This document shows, one piece after another, positions 1 through 9,608 of a DNA stretch of 64,000 bases (within the stretch, counting starts at the first letter, position 1; each line of letters begins with the position of its first letter). Source of the DNA: Farysia itapuensis (lineage: Eukaryota; Basidiomycota; Ustilaginomycetes; Ustilaginales; Ustilaginaceae); assembly GCA_023212645.1 (NCBI GenBank), contig JALBYC010000001.1, positions 372,001 through 436,000 on the forward strand, read 5' to 3'. The notes beneath the pieces were generated by a model. It searched no databases. It saw only the letters and a program-made list of their open reading frames with translations, and was not told the origin of the DNA. Both the position numbers and the translations under genes were made by a program.

Positions 1-2
1 CA

Positions 3-1952
3 GGCGGAAGCAATTCTGTCCAGACCGTATCTACTATTGCTCCAGCCAATGGCAGTATTAGCGACCGTAGCCTCCGCTGGCAAGTAGGCGCCGACGAAGA
101 AGGCGATGACAGTGATTCCGATAACGATTCTCGATCTCGACCTCAGCGTAACAACGGTGAGATGTCCACTCTTGCCATGCTCGCCAGCGACGAACTGCAC
201 GAACTTAAGCGTGCAGAGAGAGAGGGTCGACGCCCTCCTCCCTCTGGCTACCATGGTCAGTACACGGCAGAGCCGTACAACGACCGCTATCACGCCTCAC
301 CCGCTTACCAGTCTGCCGCTACTGGAGCGTCCGAGGTTCCTCCTGTCTGCTCTCACGAAGACTGTCATCGAAAGTACAATGACCGGATTGCATCTGCTAT
401 CTTGTCCCGACCCTCATCGAGTCGATACGGCACAGAGTGCAGCCACGCTCGACCTCAAGTCTCCTACAATGGCAGTCACCCTCCTCCGAGTCTCTACCGA
501 TACTACCAACACCATCCTGTCGGATGGGCATCCAATTCGTCTAGCGTTCCCAGTAGCGTCGAGCACTCCCCACGCTTCTCGCCCGATGACCATTTGCATG
601 GCGATGACTACGTCTCCGAATCCGAACATGGCACCTCACTGCATGAGGATGCAAAGATGCGAGCACTTGCTCCGGGCGCGTCTGCTTATCCAGCGCTGAA
701 TTACCCCAAATGGACGCCAAGCAGCAGCCCTGTCCTCGGTCCCCTGCGCAATATGAGTTTGATGGGCGGCAACACAGTCCCCACAACCCCTTTGACATCC
801 AGACCCGGGTCACCCGTGCACCACGGTCGACACGGTCCGCGAGATGGACTCTCACCCCCCCACTACCCCCACGAAGGGCCAGCTCATCAGTCTGGACTGG
901 GCCATCACGGATCTCACCGACATCGTTCTCACCCATACATGGAGTCTTCGGCCAGATCGAAGTCGCATCATCACCTTTCGGCGCTTGGGACGCTGCCCGT
1001 GCACCCAGCTGCAATTTCTTTGTCCAGCACTTCGGGCGAACGCAGTACTGCTGCTCTGGAATCTGATCCACACGGCAGCGGATCTGCCACTACTTCCGGC
1101 TCTACCTCGCCAGCACAGACTTCGCACATGCCAAAGCTTTCGCGTAGCCACAGCTTCGGCTCGCGGGGACATCGCGGGATTCCATCCCTCAACTCCAGCG
1201 GAAGCCTGTCTGCATACCACTTGACTGCGCCGCATTCGAACGGAGTAGAGCCCGAACGCAGCACCCGTCGCGTAAAGATCGAGGACATCCTGGACGGCGG
1301 TGTTGGAAGCTTGCGACAGAGCTCCTCACGCGGCTCACTCTCTGGTATGGTCGCAGATCCTTCATCTCGAACACTACCTCCACCATTCAGCTCTGTCACA
1401 CATCGTGACGGCTCTCATCATCCCTTGCCGGGTCACCACCATATACATGCCCACAACTATCACCCATACGGCGAACACAGAAAGACTGCGCGCAGCAACT
1501 CTCGATCTGCCCCAGCCAGTCGCGTCAGCTCTCCTCACGGCTCGCCCACCCTGCATCCTCTTCAGGGTCTTCCGACCGGTGGGCCTTCGCGCACGCACTC
1601 ACGTCAAAGTTCCATTGGCAATAGCTATGTGAATGGTGGTGCTCATACCAGCAACGAATCGAGTCCCACGAGCATTTTTTCGCAGATGCCTGCCGGGCTT
1701 TCGAGCGCTACCACCTCTCCTCGCAGCTTTGGCGGCCATGCGGGTGCTCGATCCAAAAAAGGCCTTGGTTTCGGCATGACGCCGATTCACTCGTCTCATC
1801 GCGACCATCACGGGGCCACTTCGCTGCCACATCTGGAGCAAGCTTTGTCGAGGGAAACTTCTCCCATCTCCATGGTTCTTCCGCCGCCCATGAGACGGAT
1901 CTATTCTCACGACAGCGCTCCTGAGAGCGACATGACTCCTCTGGACTCGTGA
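3..1952 (+). CDS. C-terminal part of a Cre1/Mig1-like transcriptional regulator (5' truncated by window edge)
   Basis: The frame is open from the first bases of the window to a TGA at 1950-1952, so the N-terminus lies outside. The visible 649 residues are low-complexity and rich in Ser, His, Pro and Gly. An acidic stretch (EEGDDSDSDND) is followed by a short conserved-looking helix, LAMLASDELHELKRAEREGR, and later by the phrases TTPLTSRPGSPVHHG and RRVKIEDILDGG. This arrangement (acidic patch, DEL-x-x-L helix, SRPGSP segments) resembles the region after the two C2H2 fingers in basidiomycete CreA/Cre1 carbon catabolite repressors. The zinc fingers themselves would be upstream and cannot be seen, so the family call is an inference. 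No intron is needed in the visible part. It could instead be another long fungal regulator with a disordered tail. Confidence 0.45.
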   Translation, partial: GGSNSVQTVSTIAPANGSISDRSLRWQVGADEEGDDSDSDNDSRSRPQRNNGEMSTLAMLASDELHELKRAEREGRRPPPSGYHGQYTAEPYNDRYHASPAYQSAATGASEVPPVCSHEDCHRKYNDRIASAILSRPSSSRYGTECSHARPQVSYNGSHPPPSLYRYYQHHPVGWASNSSSVPSSVEHSPRFSPDDHLHGDDYVSESEHGTSLHEDAKMRALAPGASAYPALNYPKWTPSSSPVLGPLRNMSLMGGNTVPTTPLTSRPGSPVHHGRHGPRDGLSPPHYPHEGPAHQSGLGHHGSHRHRSHPYMESSARSKSHHHLSALGTLPVHPAAISLSSTSGERSTAALESDPHGSGSATTSGSTSPAQTSHMPKLSRSHSFGSRGHRGIPSLNSSGSLSAYHLTAPHSNGVEPERSTRRVKIEDILDGGVGSLRQSSSRGSLSGMVADPSSRTLPPPFSSVTHRDGSHHPLPGHHHIHAHNYHPYGEHRKTARSNSRSAPASRVSSPHGSPTLHPLQGLPTGGPSRTHSRQSSIGNSYVNGGAHTSNESSPTSIFSQMPAGLSSATTSPRSFGGHAGARSKKGLGFGMTPIHSSHRDHHGATSLPHLEQALSRETSPISMVLPPPMRRIYSHDSAPESDMTPLDS

Positions 1953-2372
1953 AGCACATCCGCGGTCCGCGGGACCCGAGTCCGCTACGTTCCATAACTA
2001 ATCTTGACAGCAGGCATTCAACTTTGTTGACGCTGCCTTTCTACTTCCACCGCTTCCTTCTGTATGTCGTGTTTCTGCTAAAGTATAGATGCTTTTGTGC
2101 ACAATGTTTGACTTGACTGTGCTTGAGACGTAGGTGTGGGAAGCGGTAATCGCGGCAGGCCCGGAAACACGCTTCCGTTAACGCCGAAGTAGGCATGCTC
2201 AGGGTCCAACGCTAATTCCTGACAGATTTTGTATGCTGTATAAAAAGCCAAGCCGTGCAAGGCTAGACCTTCTATGCTCCGGTATCGCATTCTTGTGATA
2301 CCTGTTCTGACGAGTATCAGCATAGCTCTACTCGGGGTTATCCTGCCACAGTTGCATCGAAGAGCACCAAGC
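1953..2372. other. Intergenic: 3' flank of Cre1-like gene and promoter of the dioxygenase gene
   Basis: No gene is seen here. A TATA-like element (TATAAAAA) lies at 2239-2246, about 130 bp before the preferred dioxygenase start. An in-frame ATG at 2274 lies only 35 bp after that TATA box. Confidence 0.6.
2239..2246 (+). promoter_or_regulatory. TATA-like box for the extradiol dioxygenase gene
   Basis: The sequence TATAAAAA lies about 130 bp upstream of the ATG at 2373. Its position favours 2373 over the ATG at 2274, which would leave almost no 5' leader. Confidence 0.4.
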
Positions 2373-3452
2373 ATGGTGACACAGACTCGTGCGCCGGCGT
2401 ACTTTATCAGCCATGGCGGACCGCCGACCATGTTTCAGACCGAGCATGCTGCTTATCGCCATTGGCAGGAATGGGGCCGTCAGGTGAGAGCGCTGCATCA
2501 CGATGGACTTGTACGCGGACTTGTCTTTGTCAGTGCGCATTGGCAGGCGGAAGACCTAGCCGAGGGGGTGTATGTAAACGTCAACCCGACCAACCCGTTG
2601 GTGTACGACTTCTACAACTTCCCCGCCCATTTCTACGCCCAGAAGCTGGCATCTAGCAATCCGCCGGATGTGTCCTCCCTCGTGATCTCGCATCTCGCGT
2701 CGCAAGGCGTCAAGGTTACTGAGATCGATCGTGGGATCGATCACGGAGTCTGGTGTCCTCTCAAGGTCGCATTTCAGTTACCTTACATCGAGGATCTTGG
2801 TCCCGGACAGGTGCCACCCAATCCTCTCAACTCGAGCAGCAGACTGCCAGACACTCTTCCTCTGGTACAGGTCTCGCTCCCGCGATCAGAGACCTCACTG
2901 GACGCACTTAAGCTTGGCAAAGCATTGAGGGGATTGCGGGACCAAGGGTACGCGGTCGTCGGCGGAGGTATGTCGGTTCACAACCTTCGAGACCTCATGA
3001 CCGCCATGCGCACCTCCCGAGGCAACTTTGACACTCTCTCCGCTCCCACGACCAAGTATTCCAAATCATTCCTGCACGCACTGTCTGACGCCATGACTGC
3101 CCCGGCGATTGCAACAAACAGCGACGAGGAACGCTGGACAAAAGCACTCCAGCTCGACAAACGCCCCGACTTTCTCCCATCACATCCAACTCCGGAGCAT
3201 TTCCTACGTAAGTACAACGGTCGAACTCGCACTACAAGATACGGTCGCTGACATATGCGCATGACTTGTGTACAGCCATTCTGGTAGCTTTGGGCGCTTC
3301 ATACAGCGAAGAACAGGGAGTCGAGACAATGTCTTTCGACGAGGGACCCATGGGATGGTAAGTCTGCGCCCTCATTCTTTCGCAGCCGCAGTATGACTGA
3401 AGGTTGAAACATCCTGATGATTGTATATAGGAACATGTACCAATGGGGTTAA
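2373..3452 (+). CDS. Extradiol ring-cleavage dioxygenase, LigB/DODA family
   Basis: I read three exons: 2373-3207, 3276-3357 and 3431-3452. The introns are 68 and 73 nt (GTAAGT..TACAG and GTAAGT..ATATAG), and the spliced product is 312 aa. The class III extradiol (LigB) fold is recognised from ISHGGP near the N-terminus, SAHW, the block DHGVWCPL, and a C-terminal HFLPILVALGA that exists only after removing intron 1. The protein ends WNMYQWG. In YgiD/DODA enzymes the His residues of HGxP, SAHW and DHG bind zinc or iron. The family opens catechols such as DOPA, but the fungal substrate is unknown. The upstream in-frame ATG at 2274 would add a hydrophobic 33-residue extension; I prefer 2373 because it begins at the conserved block. 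The stop is 3 bp from the stop of the convergent neighbour. Confidence 0.85.
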
Positions 3453-3455
3453 CTT

Positions 3456-5645
3456 CTACGACCCGTTCTCTTTTGCTAGAGCGAGACGGGCTTGCTGTCT
3501 ATCATGGTCGTCTTTAGAGTCTTGCTCTGCTTGGCTTTGCAGTCCAGACGCTGCTCGCTTTGCCTTCTCTACACTACCATCGCGACCTACGCGGTTCGAA
3601 CCAAATAGAATGATGCTTTGCCATCGTGCGCGAATGTCGGACCCAATCTCGACCATGGCTAGACCACGGTTGAAGTAGACATAGTGCCACCAAGCCTTGA
3701 GGTAGTCTTTCCAGAGTGTGAGAGAGGAAAACAAGCTCGCCTTGCCGCTTTCACGGCGTTCTTTGAGGTGTTTGAGATCATTATTGTACACGGCTTTCGC
3801 ACACAGTCGGGCAGCAATGAGAAAGGGCCGAGTAGGTCCATGAGTTGTGTGCAGACTTGCATCGAGGGATCTGGTGAGATCGTTGAGCTTAAGCACCATC
3901 AGCATCCGTCTTGGCAGACGCCGTAAGAGATCCAATATGGAGAGGAACAGACCCTCTTTCTCCATGACGGTTTTGCGGATATGGTCTTGTTCCTCGTCAG
4001 AAAGCTTGGCGCCACTGTCCATTTCGAGCAGACTGCTGGCTCTGCTCTTGTTCTTGACGCCCAAAGGATTCTTGGGATCGCTTCCCTCGAGACCGGCTCT
4101 ACCGGTGATAGCAGATTCGAGAATGGGGTAGAGCTCGTCGTCAATGTCGGCAATCAGCTTCGCGTATCTGCGACGTTCCGCGGACACTTTAGGGCTGCCT
4201 CGCTTGAGGAGTGAGAGCCAGAAGCGTGCGTAGTTTGCGCGCAACTCTTCGTCAATGTCAAAGTAGAGGCCGTGGTCGAGCAAAACGACTTCGAAGTTGT
4301 AGCGTGATCGACTGTCTTTTTGGGCTGGGCGAATGAGCACGTTTCCACCGTGTGGATCGGCGTGGAAGAAGCCGTGCATGTAGAGCATTTGGGAAAATAC
4401 ACGAGAGAGCTCCTGACTGACTCGGTTACGGTCGATGTTGTGCTGAGCCAAGTAGGCAAGATCGTCTGGCCGTCTTCCATCAATGAACTCCATAGCCATA
4501 ACACGTTTGTACGCATACTTTACCTTAGGGATGTAGACGGACGTGGTACGGTAATGGGCAAAGTCTTCGTCGGCACGCTTGGCGTTCTGAGCCTCGTGTC
4601 GGAAGTCCATCTCCAGAGGCATGTTTTCGTTCATCTCGGTAGCAAGCCATTCGAAGCTGAAATCGGGAAAGAGCCGTTTGACCCACTTGACGAGGACAGT
4701 GACTGTCTTCATGTCGACTTCGGAGAAGCGTTCCACATCTGGATGCATCATCTTGATAGCCAGTGATTGACCGGTTTTGCGGTCTACTGCTCGATGGACT
4801 TGAGCCAAAGAGGCAACTCCGATGGGTTTTGAGTCGATTTCGGTGAAGGCTTCCGCAAAGGTGGTGCCAGTCTCGTTCCTGAACATGGCTTCTAGCTCTG
4901 GTAAGGGAGTAGGCCTGTTCTGGTCCTGCAGAGGGCGAAGGGTGGTGGTCCACTCCTTGGGCAGAAGAATGACGGCGGAGAGATGTTGTCCGAGTTTGAC
5001 GTAGAGGCCACCGTTGGTTTGTAGGGCGACGAGGATACGGTTGGCGGACCGCAGATGACACTGGCGCAATTGCTCTGCTTCCTCTTGTGGCGTCGAGTGC
5101 TTTGCGCCCAGTGTTTGACGGTAGTCCCACGCGCAGAGAGCTACGGCCTTGGCAATGGTAGAGGACCGAGTGAGAGCGAGCAGGCCAAAGTTGGTGCTGC
5201 TGGCTTGGGCTTTCTGAGCCTGCTGAACTTGTTTCTCCATCTCCTCGTAGGGCAGGGGGAGACCTTTCACCGTCAACTCTGGTCCATCTAGATGGATCTG
5301 ATCCGAGGCAAGGTAGACAGCGAAGCCGACAGCGGCGAGGGCAGCCAGAATGATGCCGCCTCGTTTGCTGTTTTTGCGGAACTGCTTGTGAGCCTCGGCA
5401 GTCTCGATGGGATTGGGGATGGCGGGCTTGTCAAAGTTGATGGGTTCCGGTGGCGGTCTGACGGGCGGATACTGCTTTCGAAATGGCCGAGCATCACTGG
5501 GTTTGCTGCCGCCCTTTGTGGATGTATCCTGGCGCCATTGCACGGAGCTAGAGAATGCAGCGTGCTGACACCTGGCCAGCTTCAAGGCAAGCGCTGACCT
5601 CGGCAAGTTGGAGCGGCCCATAAGGGGCAACAATGCCGTCTTCAT
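3456..5645 (-). CDS. Mitochondrial ABC1/UbiB-type atypical kinase, Mcp2/ADCK1-like
   Basis: The protein has 729 aa from the ATG at 5645; the frame extends further upstream but without another ATG. It starts with a basic, hydroxylated presequence (ARCQHAAFSSSVQ), followed by a predicted membrane segment at about residues 97-116 (GGIILAALAAVGFAVYLAS). The UbiB signature follows: KLGQ near residue 217, the AQVHRA block, LPLEMDFRHEAQNAKR, HADPHGGN and the DHG metal site (LLDHGLYFDID). Length and order fit the ADCK1/Mcp2 branch, proteins of the mitochondrial inner membrane linked to lipid homeostasis, more than Coq8. No intron is seen. It is convergent with the dioxygenase gene; the two stop codons are 3 bp apart, so the transcripts must overlap. 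Confidence 0.85.
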   Translation of the reverse strand: MKTALLPLMGRSNLPRSALALKLARCQHAAFSSSVQWRQDTSTKGGSKPSDARPFRKQYPPVRPPPEPINFDKPAIPNPIETAEAHKQFRKNSKRGGIILAALAAVGFAVYLASDQIHLDGPELTVKGLPLPYEEMEKQVQQAQKAQASSTNFGLLALTRSSTIAKAVALCAWDYRQTLGAKHSTPQEEAEQLRQCHLRSANRILVALQTNGGLYVKLGQHLSAVILLPKEWTTTLRPLQDQNRPTPLPELEAMFRNETGTTFAEAFTEIDSKPIGVASLAQVHRAVDRKTGQSLAIKMMHPDVERFSEVDMKTVTVLVKWVKRLFPDFSFEWLATEMNENMPLEMDFRHEAQNAKRADEDFAHYRTTSVYIPKVKYAYKRVMAMEFIDGRRPDDLAYLAQHNIDRNRVSQELSRVFSQMLYMHGFFHADPHGGNVLIRPAQKDSRSRYNFEVVLLDHGLYFDIDEELRANYARFWLSLLKRGSPKVSAERRRYAKLIADIDDELYPILESAITGRAGLEGSDPKNPLGVKNKSRASSLLEMDSGAKLSDEEQDHIRKTVMEKEGLFLSILDLLRRLPRRMLMVLKLNDLTRSLDASLHTTHGPTRPFLIAARLCAKAVYNNDLKHLKERRESGKASLFSSLTLWKDYLKAWWHYVYFNRGLAMVEIGSDIRARWQSIILFGSNRVGRDGSVEKAKRAASGLQSQAEQDSKDDHDRQQARLALAKENGS

Positions 5646-5786
5646 CGTTGGAAGGCGCAAAGGGATCAGCAGGACCGAACTATGGGTACATGGTTTACAG
5701 GGCGTGGGTGGAGCGGTGGAGCAGAAACGGCTATTCACGATCCTGTCTTCCAGCTTGGCCAGCTAGCCAGCTTCTAGCCGCATTTT

Positions 5787-5842
5787 GCAATCTGACAAAG
5801 CAACGGACTCGCCCGAGAGAGAGAGAGAGAGTGTCAGATTGC
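5787..5842. repeat. 11-bp inverted repeat around a GA microsatellite
   Basis: The arms are GCAATCTGACA at 5787-5797 and TGTCAGATTGC at 5832-5842. The 34-nt spacer contains an alternating GA run. Confidence 0.6.
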
Positions 5843-5856
5843 GATTCATGATCCTT

Positions 5857-5877
5857 GTGAGACGTGAGACGTGAGAG
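5857..5877. repeat. Tandem heptamer GTGAGAC, about three copies
   Basis: GTGAGAC is repeated twice exactly and a third time as GTGAGAG. Confidence 0.7.
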
Positions 5878-6260
5878 GAAAGGTGATTGGCTGCCAGCAG
5901 CAGCGCGCAAGCCCCTTGTGAAAGCTGAGTTGCAACAAGACCCTGTACGCATGAAGGGCCAGAACGTGCAGCCGACTTGGGAAGAATTATTCGGGATTAG
6001 TAATGGACCCCTCTTGCTGCGGGGGAGAGAGTTGTAATCGTATCAGGGCCAAGCCGCAGCAATGCGCTAGTCCCAAGGCGGGGAGATGTTGCCGAGATGG
6101 GCGCGCGCCTGACAAGCACTCAATTCGGATTTTTCGTAGTTTTGATTTGAAATGGAATAGTGTGGCTTTGGATTCTGGGCTTCTGGCTTTGGTGGTGTTG
6201 CCGCCCTGTGTTGGACTGTCAGTCTGCCCCGCATTTGTGCCACCGTGCCACCGCCCCCGC

Positions 6261-6266
6261 TATAAA
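6261..6266 (+). promoter_or_regulatory. TATA box for the fumarate reductase gene
   Basis: TATAAA lies 124 bp upstream of the ATG at 6390, just after a C-rich stretch and before a pyrimidine-rich leader. Confidence 0.55.
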
Positions 6267-6389
6267 GAAGTAACCGCTCTCCGGCCTACTTCCTTCGCTC
6301 GACATCCCACGATCCTCGATTCCCCCTCTCTTCGCCACACATTCTTGTTTGCACACCTTCCCCTCTCCCTGACCTAAAACCAATATACC

Positions 6390-8333
6390 ATGGCTCGTGT
6401 CATTGTCGTCGGAGGCGGTCTTTCCGGCCTTAGTGCCGCTCATACTCTTTACGAGCGAGGCGCAAACGTTCTCGTCCTCGACAAAAACGTAAGTAGCGAT
6501 CTCTGCTCGAAGCCGGTTCCCATTCGCTGACAGGCCTGTGCATCTTTGTCCGCTTAGCCCTTTTTCGGTGGCAACTCGACCAAGGCAACTTCGGGTATCA
6601 ACGGTGCCGGCACCGCCACCCAGACAGAGCAGGGCATCCCTGACAGCGCCAAGACGTTTTTCGAGGACACCAAAAAATCTGCTCGTGATCTGGCCCGAGA
6701 TGACTTGATCCAGGTACTCACCGGAAAGTCCGGTGACGCCGTCAACTGGCTTATGGACCGATTCTCGCTCGATCTCTCCAAGGTCTCGCGTCTCGGCGGT
6801 CACTCGCAACCACGAACTCACCGAGGTGGCGCACAGTTCCCAGGTATGACCATCACCTATGCGCAGATGGAGAAGCTTGAGGATCTGGCCGAAGCCGAGC
6901 CCGACCGCATCCAGATCCTCCGCAAGGCACGCGTCACCAAGCTCATTCATGAAAATGGCGAGGTGACCGGTGTGGAATATGAATATCAGGGACAGAGTCA
7001 CAAGGAGCAGGGCCCCGTCATTCTGGCCACAGGAGGCTACGCTGCCGACTTTGACGACGTAAACTCGCTCCTCAAGCAGCACCGACCTGATCTCGTCCAC
7101 CTTCCCACCACCAACGGTGACCACTGCACCGGTGACGGTCAAAAGATGGTTGCCTCAATTGGCGGTCGTCTGATCGACCTCGAGAAGGTCCAGGTACACC
7201 CTACTGGTCTCGTTGACCCCAAGGACCCCGATGCCAAGGTCAAGTTCCTGGCTGCCGAGGCTCTCCGAGGCTGTGGCGGTCTGCTTCTTGACAGCGAAGG
7301 CCAGCGCTTCGCTGACGAGCTTGGCCACCGTGACTACGTCACTGGCCGAATGTGGGACAACAACAAGTTCCCCGTCCGTCTCATCCTCAACGAGCAGGCC
7401 TCCAAGGAGATTGAGTGGCACTGCAAGCACTACGCTGGTCGAGGTCTGATGAAGCGATTCGACAACGCCCACGACCTTGCAAAGGAAATGGGCCTGTCCT
7501 CCGACAAGCTCCAGGCCACCTTTAAGGACTACGAGGCCATCGCCAAGGGTGAGAAGAAATGCCCTTACAACAAAAAGTTCTTCTCCAACAGCGACTTGCG
7601 CATGGACCAGGCCTTTTACGTGGCTCTCATGACTCCCGTGCTCCACTACACCATGGGTGGTCTCGAGATCGGCCCAGACTCCAAGGTCATTGACAACCAG
7701 GGCAAGCCAATCCCCGGTCTCTTTGCCTGTGGTGAGATTGCTGGTGGTGTGCACGGTGCCAACCGACTGGGTGGCTCTTCGCTGCTCGGATGTGTCGTCT
7801 TTGGTCGAGTGGCTGGTGACTCTGCTGCTAGCTACCTCATGCAGACCTTTGCCTCTGGCAAGGCCACCGCTCGTCTCGGCCAGATCTCGAACCACCTCGA
7901 GACCCGCGTTCGTGCCGATCCCACCAACAAGACCATCACGCTCGAATTTGGTTTCAGCGACAATGCATCTGGCAGCTCCTCGGCTCAGCAGCAGAGTTCA
8001 GCCAAGCCGGCCGCCGTGGCTAGTGGTCAGTCTGCCCAGACCAGCAGCGCTGCACCTCAGAGCGGTAGTGCTGCCGGCGCTCAGCAGGCCGTCGAGCAGC
8101 AGGAGTACACCATGGACGAAGTCGCCAAGCACACAACCGAAGAAGACGTATGGGTTGTCGTCGAAGGTCAGGTCCTCAACGTCTCTGGTTTCCTCGACGA
8201 CCACCCTGGTGGAAAGAAGGCCCTCATGCTCTACGCTGGCCGTGACGCCACCGAAGAGTTCCTCATGCTCCACGACCGCAAGGTCATCCAGAAGTACGCA
8301 GCAGACACCGTCATCGGCCGTGTTAAGGAGTAG
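6390..8333 (+). CDS. FAD-dependent fumarate reductase with C-terminal cytochrome b5 domain
   Basis: I read two exons, 6390-6488 and 6558-8333, around a 69-nt intron (GTAAGT..CTTAG), giving 624 aa. The protein opens directly with the dinucleotide fold VIVVGGGLSGLSAA, so it has no signal or presequence and is probably cytosolic. The flavoprotein part carries GGNSTKATSGING, RTHRGGA, MGGLEIG and ANRLGGSSLLGC, typical of Frd1/Osm1-type soluble fumarate reductases that reoxidise FADH2/NADH by reducing fumarate to succinate. After a Ser/Gln/Ala linker, residues from about 550 form a cytochrome b5 domain with the haem motif HPGGKK near residue 582 and a second His in LMLHDRK. The b5 fusion is known in several fungal and protist homologues and could supply electrons internally. 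The downstream neighbour NFU1 ends 188 bp away on the other strand. Confidence 0.93.
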
Positions 8334-8520
8334 GCTACGCTCATCGCTTTCCGTTAGTTCTTGTCTTTGCTGAAAAATTCAATCTGTTCTTACCTTGTTT
8401 GCCGCTTTTGTGAAAGTCAGAAGAAATCAGGTTTCTGTGTGCAAGAGGGCGCATGAGTTTCGCCCATATCGGTATTAGAGTAAAAAGCGAAGAGAGCGTA
8501 CAGTGTGAGAAGGGGAGGGT

Positions 8521-9387
8521 TTAGAGAGAGAATCCAGCTTCGCGCTCTTTGACTCGGTCGCGTTGAAGTTTTTGTTCGAGTTTGGCGAATTCGTCGAGGG
8601 CAATTTCTTCCTCGGGGTCGAGAATCTGTTCGACGCCTTTGACTTCGGGGATGTAGTGGGTGAGCATGCGTTCGATGCCCGATTTGAGTGTGACGGTGGA
8701 TGAGTCACAGCCTCGACAGGAGCCCTTTAGCTTTACGCGGACGATACCGTCTGTGTCCTCGCCAAAGCCTCTGTACTCGAGGTCGCCGCCGTCTTCCTGA
8801 ATGGCGGGACGAACACGTGTGTCGAGCAGCTCCTTGATCATTGCTACCACCTCGGAATCCGTGTCGAGAATCACCGTGTCCGACGAGCCGTGTGACGATT
8901 CGGAATCAGTGAAAAGCGAATGACCGGCGGTGAAGAACTCCATGATGGACGAGTAGATCTCGGGCTTGAGTGTAGACCACTGGTGCTCAGCATCCTTGCT
9001 CACCGTCACGAAGTCTGGGCCATAAAAGACACCGACGATGCCGGGTACGCCAAAGAGTTTCTTGGCGAGCGGCGACTTCATCGATGCGCGTGTGTCGAGA
9101 AACTCGTACGTGCCCGATTCCATCACTTGTCGCCCTGGAAGAAACTTGAGCGAGTCTTCGTTAGGTGTTGATTCTGTCTGGATGAACATGGTCCGCCTCT
9201 GCGTTATCGCCGGAGTGGCAGACGGTAGTCTTGTTCGTTGCCACAATGACGGCCCAGATCGAGTTACGATGCCCCGACACGTCGGCGCCGCAGTCCGTAA
9301 AGCAGCCTGACCTGCCGTGGGAAGCACTCTACTGGAGCGCACTGCATGCCGAGCAGTGACAAGGAACGATCGAGAAGCGTTCGTCAT
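8521..9387 (-). CDS. NFU1: Mitochondrial iron-sulfur scaffold/delivery protein NFU1
   Basis: The protein has 288 aa. The first ~65 residues are rich in Arg, Ser and Ala with no acidic residues, as in a mitochondrial presequence. An Nfu N-terminal domain follows (about 67-160: MFIQTESTPNEDSLKF, GVFYGPDFVTVSK). The NifU-like C-terminal domain (about 180-260) has RPAIQEDGGD and the cluster-binding CxxC at C224/C227 (GSCRGCDSS). NFU1 receives [4Fe-4S] clusters late in the ISC pathway and passes them to lipoyl synthase and respiratory enzymes. The start is a clear ATG at 9387. It shares a 221-bp promoter with the divergent enoyl-CoA hydratase gene, whose beta-oxidation role is also mitochondrial. 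Confidence 0.95.
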   Translation of the reverse strand: MTNASRSFLVTARHAVRSSRVLPTAGQAALRTAAPTCRGIVTRSGPSLWQRTRLPSATPAITQRRTMFIQTESTPNEDSLKFLPGRQVMESGTYEFLDTRASMKSPLAKKLFGVPGIVGVFYGPDFVTVSKDAEHQWSTLKPEIYSSIMEFFTAGHSLFTDSESSHGSSDTVILDTDSEVVAMIKELLDTRVRPAIQEDGGDLEYRGFGEDTDGIVRVKLKGSCRGCDSSTVTLKSGIERMLTHYIPEVKGVEQILDPEEEIALDEFAKLEQKLQRDRVKEREAGFSL

Positions 9388-9608
9388 CTTGTCGAGTGCA
9401 ATGAAACCTGGACGTTCAGTGGCAAGGTTGCGCAGTTGCTACAAGGTGGAGAATATTTTGGCCAAGTGTCAGCATGACTAATCAGGACCACCGGTTGAAC
9501 GGCCTTGCTTTCAACCCGAGGACCCAAGAACGCCCGAAGAAGCTCGGGCCAAACGGTGATAGAGCAACACCTCCTCGTTGTCGTTCTTCCTGCACCAAAT
9601 AACCAAAG

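Larger units (their letters stand above)
5646..6389. other. Divergent intergenic region between the Mcp2-like and fumarate reductase genes
   Basis: No gene is seen in these 744 bp. The region holds a GA tract (about 5815-5830) framed by an 11-bp inverted repeat, a three-copy 7-bp tandem repeat at 5857-5877, and a TATA box at 6261. The stretch just before the fumarate reductase ATG is pyrimidine-rich. Confidence 0.6.

Noticed and set aside
3580..3605. GGTTCGAACC-like tRNA T-loop sequence
   Set aside because: It lies inside the coding sequence of the Mcp2-like kinase and has no acceptor stem or anticodon arm around it.
6219..7142. Minus-strand frame (307 codons) opposite fumarate reductase
   Set aside because: Antisense shadow spanning the intron and promoter of a clear gene; no recognisable product.
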